Assembly (NCBI GenBank): GCA_017744355.1
Contig: JAGIBK010000005.1
Location: forward strand, 1-64,000
Reading direction: 5' to 3'
From: a bacterium
GTDB taxonomy: Bacteria > Cyanobacteriota > Sericytochromatia > S15B-MN24 > UBA4093
Length of the DNA stretch: 64,000 bases
The position numbers and the translations under genes are program-made. This document shows, piece after piece, positions 35,780-44,471 of the stretch. The notes below the pieces were generated by a model, which saw only the letters and a program-made list of their open reading frames with translations, did not search any database and was not told the origin of the DNA. Each line of letters opens with the position of its first letter. Position 1 is the stretch's first letter.

Positions 35780-36607
35780 CTATGGTCGCAGGACGGGCAG
35801 GCGAACGATGAAGCGGCTGCCTCGGTCGGGAGCGCTCTCGACGGCGATCGCCCCGTCGTGGAGCTCGACCAGGCGCTTGACGATGGCCAGGCCCAGGCCG
35901 GTGCCGCCCGTGCGCTTGAGGCGCTGGTCGCGGATCTGGTAGTAGCGGTCGAAGATCCGCTCCAGGTGCTCGGGGGCCATCCCGATGCCGTGGTCGGCGA
36001 CCTCGATGACCAGGTCGTTGCCTTCCTTGCCGCAGCGCAGGGCGATCTGGCCGCCCGACGGGGTGAAGCGCGAGGCGTTGTCGAGCAGGTTGCTCAAGAT
36101 CTGCACCAGGCGCTCGCCATCGGCGTAGAGCGCGGGCAGGGGCAGATCGAGCTTGACCTCGAGGCGCTGGTGCTTGGCGTCGAGGACGGGCTGCATGGCC
36201 TTGAGGGTGGCCTGGATGGTCTCGACCGGGGCGACCATGGTCTTGTGGAGGACGTAGGCGTCGGCCTCGAGCTGGGAGAACACCAGCAGGTCCGAGACGA
36301 CCCGCAGCATGGTCTCGCTGCCTTCGAGGATCTTGCGCACGCAGTCCCGCTGCAAGGGAGTGAGGCTCCCGATGCTCTCGTCGTCGAGGATGGAGCCGAA
36401 GCCGACGATGGTCGACAGGGGCGTCCGCAGCTCGTGGCTCACGTTGGCGATCAGGTTCACCTTGAGGCGGTCGTGATCGAGCGTCGTGCTCGGCGCCTCG
36501 TTCTGCACGAACAGGCGCTGCACCACGTCTTGGTACTGGGCATCCTCAGGGGTGATGCGAGCGCTGACGGCCGGCGCGATTTCGCCGGTGCTGCGGGTCT
36601 CTTCCAC
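35780..36607 (-). CDS. Soluble sensor histidine kinase
   Basis: 275 residues without a membrane helix or PAS domain. HisKA: NVSHELRTPLSTIVGFGSILD with phospho-acceptor His58. HATPase: NLLDNASRFTPSGG (N box), DHGIGM (G1) and RTGGTGLGLAIVKRLVE (G2). The first 45 residues are a short polar head that would receive the signal or bind a partner. GTG 36607 has CGGAGG upstream. No response regulator is adjacent. Confidence 0.92.
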   Translation of the reverse strand: MEETRSTGEIAPAVSARITPEDAQYQDVVQRLFVQNEAPSTTLDHDRLKVNLIANVSHELRTPLSTIVGFGSILDDESIGSLTPLQRDCVRKILEGSETMLRVVSDLLVFSQLEADAYVLHKTMVAPVETIQATLKAMQPVLDAKHQRLEVKLDLPLPALYADGERLVQILSNLLDNASRFTPSGGQIALRCGKEGNDLVIEVADHGIGMAPEHLERIFDRYYQIRDQRLKRTGGTGLGLAIVKRLVELHDGAIAVESAPDRGSRFIVRLPVLRP

Positions 36608-36863
36608 GAGTGGCCTCCGGTTTGGGCAAGGATGAGGCGGCGAATGGGCTGGTGACGGAGCTTCAGGTAACCGAGCGTTCCAAGTATAACCATGTCAGTG
36701 TCGTTATCACAAGATATAAACCTTTACGGTTTGTAACAGAGTTTTGTTGATGACATAGATCACGCCTCGCGCCGTGCCGCGCGTGGGGGCCCGTGTTAGC
36801 ATGCGAAGGGCAATTTGCTGATGCCCTTTTCCCTTTCTGCCTCTTTCCGAAGGAGTTGCGCCC

Positions 36864-37508
36864 ATGCGCGAGCCGTCTCTTCCTGTCCTCCCCGAAACCC
36901 TCGAATTTGCTCTCGAAGTCTGCGGCTTCGATCCGGAGGCCGTCGCGCGCCTCACGACCGAGGCCACGCGGCACGAAGGCGACTGGCAGGCTCCGGCGGA
37001 AGGCGAAGTGGCGTCTTACTTCCTCATGACGCCCGGGCATCTCGCGGTCTTCAAGGAGACCGTCGAGGGCGAAGTGAGCGGCTGGGGGACCTTCGAGGTC
37101 CTCGCGGGCCAAGAGGGGGCCGCGGCGCGCGCGACCATCGAGCAGCGCGAGGCCCGGGGCGATCGCTACACCTACGACGTGATCCGTACCGCCGAGGGTG
37201 TGGCGGCCGAGGTCAAGGGAAAGCGCAACCTGGTGGCGCACGACTGGATCTGGCGCTTCCCCATTCAGCCGCGCGATTGGACCGAGGAGCTGGACGAGAC
37301 CACCGTCAGCTTCCAGCTCTACTTCGTCGAGGGGCCGGTGGACGTCGAGGCGGGCCGCTTCCACGGCTGCCTGCGCCTTTCGACCGTCAACGAGAACGGC
37401 TCGAGCGCCCACACCTACCATCCGCAGGCGGGACTCATCCTCAGCGAGTTCACCGACGTGGAGGGCACGCCCGGGCGGCGCGAGCTCTACGCCATGCTCC
37501 GCGTCTAG
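36864..37508 (+). CDS. Hypothetical protein, probably co-transcribed with a macro-domain gene
   Basis: 214 residues, acidic and Glu-rich, with no signal peptide or membrane segment and no motif I recognise. It appears to be a single globular mixed alpha/beta protein (for example GRFHGCLRLSTVNENGSSAHTYHP and GLILSEFTDVEG). CGAAGGAG precedes ATG. The macro-domain gene follows after four bases. The 256-base gap upstream (36608-36863) is A+T-rich in its middle (TATAAA-like stretches near 36713) and likely carries the divergent promoters. Confidence 0.65.
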   Translation: MREPSLPVLPETLEFALEVCGFDPEAVARLTTEATRHEGDWQAPAEGEVASYFLMTPGHLAVFKETVEGEVSGWGTFEVLAGQEGAAARATIEQREARGDRYTYDVIRTAEGVAAEVKGKRNLVAHDWIWRFPIQPRDWTEELDETTVSFQLYFVEGPVDVEAGRFHGCLRLSTVNENGSSAHTYHPQAGLILSEFTDVEGTPGRRELYAMLRV

Positions 37509-37512
37509 GGCC

Positions 37513-38013
37513 GTGGGGCGTCTCGAAGTGGTGCCGGGGGATCTCACCCGGCAGGACACGGACGCCATCGTCAACGCCGCCAACACGACCCTCATCGGCG
37601 CGGGCGGGGTGGCTGCGGCCATCCAGCGCGCGGCGGGGCCCAAGATCCTGCTGGCCCTCGCGGCCCTGGGAGGCTGCCCGACGGGCGAGGCCCGCATCAC
37701 CCCGGGCTTTCGGCTACCGGCGCGCTTCGTGATCCATGCGGTCGGGCCGGTGTGGCGCGGCGGCACCCACCGAGAGGACGAGCTGCTCGCCAGCGCCTAC
37801 CGCCACGCCCTGGCGCTCGCCAGCGAGAACGGTCTTCGCTCGATCGCTTTTCCTTCCATCTCGACCGGGATCTTCGGCTTTCCCCTCGAACGGGCCTCGC
37901 GCATCGCCGTAGGGGAGGTGAAGCGCTTCATGGCGGAGCATCCGGAGATCGAGCTGGTTCGCTTCGTGTGCTTCTCGGACGAGGTGCTGCACGCTTATCA
38001 GGCTGCGACCTAG
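37513..38013 (+). CDS. Macro domain protein (O-acetyl-ADP-ribose deacetylase-like)
   Basis: 166 residues, one complete macro domain: VVPGDLTRQDTDAIVNAANTTL, GAGGVAAAIQRAAG, TGEARITPGFRLPARFVIHAVGPVW and SIAFPSISTGIFGFPLERA. These match the YmdB/MacroD type that hydrolyses O-acetyl-ADP-ribose and mono-ADP-ribose from proteins. GTG 37513 starts four bases after the upstream gene, so the pair is an operon. Confidence 0.92.
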   Translation: MGRLEVVPGDLTRQDTDAIVNAANTTLIGAGGVAAAIQRAAGPKILLALAALGGCPTGEARITPGFRLPARFVIHAVGPVWRGGTHREDELLASAYRHALALASENGLRSIAFPSISTGIFGFPLERASRIAVGEVKRFMAEHPEIELVRFVCFSDEVLHAYQAAT

Positions 38014-38025
38014 CCGGAGCGGGTG

Positions 38026-39480
38026 TTACTCCGCCGTCTCATGGGCCAGGCGATGCTCGAAGGTGGCGATCGCCTCGCGCATGGCCTGTTCGGCCGCCTT
38101 GCGGCGCAGGGGATCGGCCGCGGCTTCCTGGAGGGCCCGATGCAGCGGTCGCACGCTCACCCGGTAGAGCCGCGCGAGGGCCTCTTGGCGATCCGGGGGG
38201 AGCACCGGCACGCGCAGGCTCCGAAGCTCTTTGAAGGAGAGGTTTGGGGTCGCCACCCCGTTGATCAGGCGTCGGATCTGGCCCTGCCCGAAGCGCGAAG
38301 CGAGATACAGCCAGGCGAAATGGGGATCGAGCCCATCAAAGCGCAGGATGTCCACGAAGCACCCCACGTTCGCCCGGATCGCCTCCTCCAGCACAGCCAT
38401 GCGGCCCTTGCCCAGCGAGCCTGCTCCCGATCGCGCGAAGAGGAGATCTCCCGGCTGGGGCCTGCTCCGCGGCGGGTCGTAGGGCGAGTCGGCCGCGACG
38501 CGCTGGGCTCGGTACCACTCCAGACCTGAAAAGCCGAGCTCGGCCTGGTTGAGGATCACCACCTCACCGGGGCTCACCTCGCGCTGCCGGCCCGTGACGA
38601 TGGGGCCGTACGTCATGAAGGCCAGGAAGTCCCCCAGAGGGGCGAAGGAGTAGCGCTCCTCGATGGCGTCGAGGGGCCTCGCAACGGAAGGCGACCAGAA
38701 CCTCGGGTCCCAGCGCTGCCCCAAGAGTGACGGGGCCAGAGCGACCGACGCCTCGGCGCCCCTGAGCTTCGCTTCGAGGGCGTCCAGGATGCCCGGGTAA
38801 GCCGTGGCGCGCGGGGCTTCGAACAGGATGGCCGGCTCGTGGCTTTGGGCCTTCTCGATCACGACCAGGGCGGTGCGGGCCGTGGCCCCCTCGGTGCGGA
38901 AGGTGCCGGGGGGCAGCGAGACGACCACGCGGACGGTACCGTGGCGCTCCACCCAGTCACGAACGTGCTGGAGGCGCTGGTTGCTCAGGAGCCCCTCGGG
39001 CAGCACCAGGGCGACGAAGCCGCCCTCGGCGCACAGGCGCAGGCAGCGCTCGACGAAGAGGCACTCGATGGGAAAGGAATGGAGCCGCTCGGGGCGAAGG
39101 GGCGCACCCGGCTTGCGATGGATGTCGTAGTCTTCCCGCACGGCCTGGGCGAGCGCGAGCGCCTCGTCGGTCTCAGGGGTGGCGATCGCTTCGAGGCCCG
39201 CCGAGCCGTAGGGCGGGTTCCCGATCACCACATCGAAGGGCCCTTCGAGGACCGGATGGGGCAAGAGCGCGTCGGAGCGCACCAGGCGCAGGGCGGGATG
39301 CGCCTGGGAAAGGACCTCCCATTGGGGGCCGAGCGTCGGATCCACGTCCACGCCAACCAGGGTGGAGGCGTCGAGGCCACGGGCGAGGCCCTCGCGCAGG
39401 AAGACCCCCGCCCCCATGGCGGGTTCGAGCGCGCCTTGGGTCACGGTGGGGCGGCGCGAGGCGCCTTTCGACTGCAGCAA
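38026..39480 (-). CDS. Orphan N6-adenine DNA methyltransferase fused to a target-recognition domain
   Basis: N-terminal methyltransferase: LEPAMGAGVFLREGL (motif I, SAM binding) and DVVIGNPPYGSAG (motif IV, NPPY of amino-methyltransferases). The C-terminal half (about 270-470) resembles a type I S-subunit or IIG target-recognition domain: PGDLLFARSGAGSLGKG...NLSFKELRSLRVPVLPP. No nuclease domain or neighbouring restriction gene, so it looks solitary. The first allowed codon is TTG 39480, but the same open frame continues upstream with KAKQQLGQFFTPASLAGF, the usual N-terminal motif of this family; no ATG, GTG or TTG precedes it before a stop, so the true start may be ATC near 39555 or a frameshift joins the preceding gene. 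Confidence 0.82.
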   Translation of the reverse strand: MLQSKGASRRPTVTQGALEPAMGAGVFLREGLARGLDASTLVGVDVDPTLGPQWEVLSQAHPALRLVRSDALLPHPVLEGPFDVVIGNPPYGSAGLEAIATPETDEALALAQAVREDYDIHRKPGAPLRPERLHSFPIECLFVERCLRLCAEGGFVALVLPEGLLSNQRLQHVRDWVERHGTVRVVVSLPPGTFRTEGATARTALVVIEKAQSHEPAILFEAPRATAYPGILDALEAKLRGAEASVALAPSLLGQRWDPRFWSPSVARPLDAIEERYSFAPLGDFLAFMTYGPIVTGRQREVSPGEVVILNQAELGFSGLEWYRAQRVAADSPYDPPRSRPQPGDLLFARSGAGSLGKGRMAVLEEAIRANVGCFVDILRFDGLDPHFAWLYLASRFGQGQIRRLINGVATPNLSFKELRSLRVPVLPPDRQEALARLYRVSVRPLHRALQEAAADPLRRKAAEQAMREAIATFEHRLAHETAE

Positions 39481-39572
39481 CGCAACGGCCTCCCACGCGA
39501 AACCCGCGAGGGAGGCAGGGGTGAAGAATTGCCCGAGCTGCTGCTTGGCCTTGATCGATTTGCCGCTTGGGC

Positions 39573-39959
39573 CTACTTGGTCGAGGCCGGGGGCAGGATC
39601 GCGAGGGCCTGGCGAAGCGGGTACAGGCAGCTTTCGAACTCCTTGAGCGTGGCCTCGGTGCCCGGCAGGCGGCGCATTTCGCCGATGACGTGCTCGATGG
39701 CCCCGATGGTCAGCGCAAGCTGGCGATCATTGAGGGCGACCGACTTGGTGCGCGGATCCGGCTGGCGCTCGACGGTGCGATCCATGGCGCGATCCACGGT
39801 GCGATCCACAGGGCGTTCTTGCTGGGGCTCGGGTGCGCGCTCGGCGGAGCCGCCGCGGGCCGCCGAGCGACCGGATCCCCAGCCACCCCGGATCTCGGCC
39901 ATGTCGAAGATCGAGCGTCCTGAACGCCCTTGGGGAGTTCCCTGGTTCGATGGTTCCAT
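39573..39959 (-). CDS. Hypothetical protein with DRTV/DRAM tandem repeat
   Basis: 128 residues. The N-terminal half is low-complexity and charged, including DRTV-DRAM-DRTV encoded by three 12-base repeats; the C-terminal half (about 70-128, NDRQLALTIGAIEHVIGEMRR) looks helical. AGGAGGCACT precedes ATG 39959. It is immediately upstream of the methyltransferase on the same strand, and the methyltransferase frame overlaps its 3' end. No family recognised. Confidence 0.6.
   Translation of the reverse strand: MEPSNQGTPQGRSGRSIFDMAEIRGGWGSGRSAARGGSAERAPEPQQERPVDRTVDRAMDRTVERQPDPRTKSVALNDRQLALTIGAIEHVIGEMRRLPGTEATLKEFESCLYPLRQALAILPPASTK
39773..39808 (-). repeat. Three tandem 12-base repeats inside the hypothetical gene
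   Basis: Three consecutive units CGGTGCGATCCA, TGGCGCGATCCA, CGGTGCGATCCA (plus-strand reading), in frame, encoding the DRTV/DRAM/DRTV tetrapeptides on the minus strand. Likely slippage-derived. Confidence 0.85.
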
Positions 39960-39990
39960 CAGTGCCTCCTGGGGGATATGGCCCCAAGCC

Positions 39991-40428
39991 TCAAACTAGC
40001 AACCGATCTCGCTGCCTGTCGGTGGTTCTGATCACAGTCGGCATGGAGGCGCTGGCCTCGGCGTGGCGCCGGTTCGCAGCAAGAAGGCGCGATCTCCAGT
40101 AACGACGCGCGCTCGGGGGGAATGCCCCCTTTAGCCCGTCGAGAATGCCGAGGGCCTCGCGCGGGAAGTAAGGGGCCATCAGCCCCAGGCAACTGGCGAG
40201 CAGGCTCCAGTGGCCGAAGCGCTCGGCCCACCAGATGCTCTCGTCCCACTCCACCAGCGCCGCCGTCTCGTGCCCACGCTCGCTCAGGCAGAGGGCCAAG
40301 AGGGGGCGCTCGCCAAGCAGATAGGGGCGTCCCGTGAGGCGTACGCGGCAATGCACCTCCAGCAGTTCGAGCCGACGCGCGGTTTTGTACACGGCAAAAG
40401 TCGAAGCGAGGGTCTGAAGCGTGCTCAT
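39991..40428 (-). CDS. Hypothetical protein
   Basis: 145 residues, rich in Arg and Leu, no signal peptide. It seems mostly helical (EWDESIWWAERFGHWSLLASCLGLMAPYF). AGGAG lies upstream of ATG 40428. It is on the same strand as the two genes that follow to the left and may be part of that operon. I do not recognise a family. Confidence 0.55.
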   Translation of the reverse strand: MSTLQTLASTFAVYKTARRLELLEVHCRVRLTGRPYLLGERPLLALCLSERGHETAALVEWDESIWWAERFGHWSLLASCLGLMAPYFPREALGILDGLKGAFPPSARRYWRSRLLAANRRHAEASASMPTVIRTTDRQRDRLLV

Positions 40429-40535
40429 CTGGCGTCTCCTCTCTCGAAATCGCGGTATAATGGGGCGAGTGCCCGCTCAAGAGCTTAGAACCCAGGGCCG
40501 AAGCGAAAGATCAGGGTCAGAACAAGGAGGCCGCC

Positions 40536-41120
40536 GTGGCGATCGAAACCCAAGTCCCGATGAGTCAAGAGGAGCGCGCGCGTCAGGCGCTTCGGACGCT
40601 GCTCGAGATCATCGGCGAGGATCCCGACCGCGAGGGTCTCAAGGACACTCCCGACCGGGTCCTGCGCAGCTGGACCGAGATCTTCGCCGGCTACCATCAG
40701 GACCCCGCCGAGATCCTCTCGACGACCTTCGAAGAGGTCGAAGGGTACCAGGAGTTCGTCCTGCTCAAGGACATCCCCTTCGACTCGACCTGCGAGCACC
40801 ACATGCTGCCCTTCGACGGGCGCGCCCATATCGCCTACCTGCCTTCTGACCGGGTGGTGGGCCTCTCCAAGCTGGCGCGTCTGGTGGATTGCTTCGCGCG
40901 TCGCCTCCAGATCCAGGAGCGCATGACCCAGCACATCGCCCAGGCCCTGATGACCCACCTGGGCGCCCGGGGCGTCGCGGTGCTGGTCGAGGGGGTCCAC
41001 GGCTGCATGACCTGCCGTGGCGTCCGCAAGGAAGGCTCGACCATGGTCACCACCGCCTTCGAAGGGGAGTTCGCCCGGAGCGATCGCCGCGCCGAATTCC
41101 TGATGCTGACCACCCGCTAG
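40536..41120 (+). CDS. folE: GTP cyclohydrolase I
   Basis: FolE, 194 residues, converting GTP to 7,8-dihydroneopterin triphosphate. The zinc ligands are Cys86 and His89 (STCEHHMLPF) and Cys157 (GVHGCMTCRGV); GLSKLARLVDCFARRLQIQERMT is the conserved helix. GTG 40536 is preceded by AAGGAGG. The product feeds folate synthesis and, through QueD, the queuosine precursor made by the queDEC cluster 2.3 kb downstream. Confidence 0.97.
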   Translation: MAIETQVPMSQEERARQALRTLLEIIGEDPDREGLKDTPDRVLRSWTEIFAGYHQDPAEILSTTFEEVEGYQEFVLLKDIPFDSTCEHHMLPFDGRAHIAYLPSDRVVGLSKLARLVDCFARRLQIQERMTQHIAQALMTHLGARGVAVLVEGVHGCMTCRGVRKEGSTMVTTAFEGEFARSDRRAEFLMLTTR

Positions 41121-41130
41121 GCGGGCTACC

Positions 41131-41478
41131 TCACCGATCGAGCGAGATGAGCGGCCAATCGGCATACTGCCGGTTGGCGTACGCCATCGCCTCCTTGAGG
41201 GTATTGAAGTCCCGCTGGGAGCGCGGAAGCTCCTGCTCCACCACCTGATACCAGTCCGGCGTCTCGGCGATGTAGACCTGCAGGCGATCCTTGCGCTTGA
41301 CCGAGAGGCTCCAGTTGTCGGCGCTGAAGTCGCGCTCGGCGCTCGCCTTGCCCTGCGCGATCAGGCGCGACTGGGGCGTGCTGCGCGCGAGAGTGGTGCT
41401 CTCGGTCGGCGTGGCGCACGAGGAGCCGGCGATGGCTACCAGCACGAAGGCGAGGGCGCTGAGGCGGGCTGATGTCAT
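41131..41478 (-). CDS. Putative small lipoprotein
   Basis: 115 residues with a hydrophobic signal ending in VAIAGSSC, a non-ideal lipobox (Ser rather than Ala/Gly at -1). The mature part has RDFNTLKEAMAYANRQYADWPLISL, with no family recognised. ATG 41478 is supported by CAGGAGG upstream; the in-frame extension to 41532 is unlikely. It converges on folE ten bases away. Confidence 0.6.
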   Translation of the reverse strand: MTSARLSALAFVLVAIAGSSCATPTESTTLARSTPQSRLIAQGKASAERDFSADNWSLSVKRKDRLQVYIAETPDWYQVVEQELPRSQRDFNTLKEAMAYANRQYADWPLISLDR

Positions 41479-41629
41479 GGCGCGACCTCCTGAAGCGAAG
41501 AGGGGGGCGTGCGGTGGGTGTTTTTGATTCAATAACGATTTGTCGTAATTAATTTAGCATGCCTGGCCGTGCTTGAAAAGTCCGGGTAGGATGTGGGGAG
41601 CCCTGCTTGCTTTTGAAGGAGTCGCTTTC

Positions 41630-43354
41630 GTGTCACGCACCCTCATTGCCGCCTCCCTCGTCCTCGCCGCCCTGGTGAGCGCCCCCGGCGCCACCCTCGC
41701 GGCGAACCCCACCCCGATCCCTGCTGCCTGGCGCTACCAGGCGACGGGTGAGCCGGTGAAGGCCGCGCACGGCCTGGTCTCCAGCGTCTCGGCGATCGCA
41801 AGCCGGGTGGGCGTGGACGTCATGAAAAAGGGCGGCAACGCCTTCGACGCGGCGGTCGCGGTGGCCCTGGCCATGGCCGTGACCTGGCCCGAGGCGGGCA
41901 ACATCGGCGGCGGCGGCTTCATGGTCGCCCGCGACGCCAAGGGCAAGACCTACGCCCTCGACTACCGCGAGACGGCTCCGGCCAAGGCCACCCGCGACAT
42001 GTACCTGGACGCCCAGGGCAACCTGACCGACCTCAGCCTCACCCATCGCCTGGGCGCCGGCACCCCCGGCACGGTGCGCGGCCTCTACGAGGCCCACCGC
42101 AAGCTCGGTCACCTGCCCTGGAAGCAGCTCGTCCAGCCCGCGATCGATCTGGCCGAGAAGGGCTTCATCGTCGATCAGGGCCTTGCCACCTCGCTTGACA
42201 AGTACCAGGCGGATCTGCGGCGCGACCCCGAGGCGACGCGCATCTTCCTCAAGAACGGCAAGCCCCTCAAGGTGGGCGATCGCCTCGTGCAGAAGGACCT
42301 GGCCGGGACCCTGCGCCTCATCGCCGACAAGGGCCCCGATGGCTTCTACGCCGGGCCGGTGGCCAAGGCGATCGCGAAGGACATGGCCGCGAACGGCGGC
42401 ATCATGACCGAGGCGGACCTCACGGCTTACCAGGCCAAGTGGCGCGAGCCCATCGCCTTCACCTACAAGGGCAAGCGCGTGATCAGCATGCCGCCGCCCA
42501 GCTCCGGCGGGATCCTGCTCGCCGAGATCCTCCAGATGCTCGAAGGCGACGACCTCAAGGCCCTGGGCTACCACACCGCGCCCATGATGCACCTGGTCAC
42601 CGAAGTGGAGCGCCGCGCCTACGCGGACCGCAACGCGTACCTGGGCGATCCCGACTTCGTGCAGAACCCCATCGCGCAGCTCATGGATCCCGCCTACCTC
42701 AAGGCCCGCCGCGCCACCATCGACCCCGAGCGCTCCACTCCCGAGTACTCCAAGATGCCCGGCCTCGGTGAGCGTCTGGAGACCACCCACTTCGTCGTCG
42801 CCGATGCCAAGGGCAACGTGGTGAGCAACACCTACACCCTCAACGGCGCCTACGGCAACGCCATCGTCGCCAAGGGCACCGGAGTCCTCTACAACAACGA
42901 GATGGACGACTTCGCCGCCAAGCCGGGCACCCCCAACCTCTACGGCTTGGTGCAGGGCGAGCGCAACGCGGTGGCGCCGAACAAGCGCATGCTCAGCTCC
43001 ATGTCGCCCACCCTCGTCCTGGACGAGCAGGACCGCTTCCTCATGGCGGTGGGCTCGCCCGGCGGTTCGACCATCCCCACCACCACCCTCCAGGTCATGC
43101 TCAACGTCCTGGACTACGGCATGAACGCCCGTCAGGCGGTGGTCGCGCCCCGCTTCCACCATCAGGGCCTGCCCGACCAGATCGACGTGGAGCCCAACGG
43201 CTTCGACCCCAAGGTCCTCTCGGAGCTGATGGCCATGGGTCACACCATCAAGGTGCGGTATCTGGGCGATGCCCAGGCCATCGTGCGCAAGCCGGACGGC
43301 ACCCTCGAGGGCTGGGCGGATCCCCGAAAGGGCGGTCTGGCGGTCGGATACTAG
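41630..43354 (+). CDS. ggt: Gamma-glutamyltransferase (glutathione hydrolase)
   Basis: 574 residues, an Ntn hydrolase precursor exported by a signal peptide (about 1-27). It cleaves or transfers the gamma-glutamyl group of glutathione. Autocleavage and catalysis should occur at Thr385 in TTHFVVADAKGNVVS, giving large and small subunits. ETAPAKATRDMYLD and the lid region NNEMDDFAAKPG, plus GSPGGSTIPTT near the C-terminus, are family signatures. GTG 41630 is preceded by GAAGGAG; the in-frame ATG 41573 has none. Confidence 0.95.
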   Translation: MSRTLIAASLVLAALVSAPGATLAANPTPIPAAWRYQATGEPVKAAHGLVSSVSAIASRVGVDVMKKGGNAFDAAVAVALAMAVTWPEAGNIGGGGFMVARDAKGKTYALDYRETAPAKATRDMYLDAQGNLTDLSLTHRLGAGTPGTVRGLYEAHRKLGHLPWKQLVQPAIDLAEKGFIVDQGLATSLDKYQADLRRDPEATRIFLKNGKPLKVGDRLVQKDLAGTLRLIADKGPDGFYAGPVAKAIAKDMAANGGIMTEADLTAYQAKWREPIAFTYKGKRVISMPPPSSGGILLAEILQMLEGDDLKALGYHTAPMMHLVTEVERRAYADRNAYLGDPDFVQNPIAQLMDPAYLKARRATIDPERSTPEYSKMPGLGERLETTHFVVADAKGNVVSNTYTLNGAYGNAIVAKGTGVLYNNEMDDFAAKPGTPNLYGLVQGERNAVAPNKRMLSSMSPTLVLDEQDRFLMAVGSPGGSTIPTTTLQVMLNVLDYGMNARQAVVAPRFHHQGLPDQIDVEPNGFDPKVLSELMAMGHTIKVRYLGDAQAIVRKPDGTLEGWADPRKGGLAVGY

Positions 43355-43410
43355 CCCGCCACCCCCGAGAACCACGCCAACACTGGGGTTTCGTCTTCTC
43401 ATCTGATAAG

Positions 43411-43764
43411 ATGGGAAGCATGTACAAGCTGACGAAACGCCTCAAATTCGAAGCCGCGCACCGCATTCCGGGTCACCCCGGCAAGTGCGATCGCCTGCAC
43501 GGCCACACCTACTTCGTGGACGTCGAGGTCAAGGGCACCGACCTCGACGCCCTGGGCATCCTGATCGACTTCAACGCTCTCAAGGCGCTGGAGAAGCTCC
43601 TGCCCGACCACACCTACCTCAACGACGAATTGCCCGGCATCCAGACCACCGCCGAGGGCCTCTCGCGCCACTTCTACGAGCGCTTCAAGGCCCAGATCCC
43701 CGAGGTCTGCGCCGTGACCGTCCACGAAGGGCCCAACTCCTGGTGCCGCTTCGAGGAGGCCTAA
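43411..43764 (+). CDS. queD: 6-carboxy-5,6,7,8-tetrahydropterin synthase
   Basis: 117 residues; converts dihydroneopterin triphosphate to 6-carboxytetrahydropterin in queuosine synthesis. The zinc histidines (His17 in FEAAHRI, His30 and His32 in RLHGHTY) and the catalytic Cys26 (GKCDRLHGH) are present, and VHEGPNSWCRF closes the protein. ATG 43411 and ATG 43420 are both possible; ribosome-binding sites are weak for each. First gene of queD-queE-queC. Confidence 0.95.
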   Translation: MGSMYKLTKRLKFEAAHRIPGHPGKCDRLHGHTYFVDVEVKGTDLDALGILIDFNALKALEKLLPDHTYLNDELPGIQTTAEGLSRHFYERFKAQIPEVCAVTVHEGPNSWCRFEEA

Positions 43765-43768
43765 AGGC

Positions 43769-44467
43769 ATGACCGTGGCGACCTCGACCTACCAGGTCTG
43801 CGAGATCTTCACCAGCATCCAGGGCGAGGGCACCCGCATCGGCGTGCCCAGCACCTTCGTGCGCTTTTTGCGCTGCAACCTCAAGTGCGCCTGGTGCGAC
43901 ACGACCTACTCCTGGAAGGAAGGCGAGATGGTCGAGGGGACCGAGATGTCCCCCGAGCGGATCCTCGAAGAGGTCCACGCCAACGACGTGGTCTTCACCG
44001 GTGGCGAGCCCATGATGCAGGAGCTCGCGCCCGTGCTCGCCGTGGTCGGCGATCGCCACGTCACCATCGAGACCAACGGCACCATCTTCAAGCCCTACGA
44101 CCGGGTGGACCTCTGGAGCATCAGCCCCAAGCTCGGCTCCAGCGGTCACAAGCCCAATAAGCGCGTCATCGGCGAGTTCCTGACCCACTACGCTCACAAG
44201 CTCCAGCTCAAGTTCGTGGTGAACGGCGGCGAGGACCTGGCGGTGGTCAAGGCGCTGCTCTCCGAGTTCCCCGCGATCGCCGAGCGCAAGGTTCCGGTGA
44301 TCATCCAGCCCGTCGGCAACTCCGAGCAGGGTGCGGGCGACTACCTCGAAGGCATGCGCGCCATGGTCGAGGATCACCTGCTCGCCGATCCCTTCTGGGC
44401 GGCCTACCAGTGGCGCGCCCTGCCCCAGTTCCATCGCCTCCTGTGGGGCGACAAGCGAGGAATCTAG
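43769..44467 (+). CDS. queE: 7-carboxy-7-deazaguanine synthase (radical SAM)
   Basis: 232 residues; ring-contracting radical-SAM step from 6-carboxytetrahydropterin to 7-carboxy-7-deazaguanine. The 4Fe-4S cysteines are Cys36, Cys40 and Cys43 in CNLKCAWCDTTYSW; EIFTSIQGEGTRIGVPSTFVR and TGGEPMMQ are family motifs. Four bases separate it from queD. Confidence 0.96.
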   Translation: MTVATSTYQVCEIFTSIQGEGTRIGVPSTFVRFLRCNLKCAWCDTTYSWKEGEMVEGTEMSPERILEEVHANDVVFTGGEPMMQELAPVLAVVGDRHVTIETNGTIFKPYDRVDLWSISPKLGSSGHKPNKRVIGEFLTHYAHKLQLKFVVNGGEDLAVVKALLSEFPAIAERKVPVIIQPVGNSEQGAGDYLEGMRAMVEDHLLADPFWAAYQWRALPQFHRLLWGDKRGI

Positions 44468-44471
44468 AATC

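Noticed and set aside
43355-43411. preQ1 riboswitch before queD
   Set aside because: The 56-base gap has no recognisable preQ1-I or preQ1-II conserved sequence or pseudoknot.
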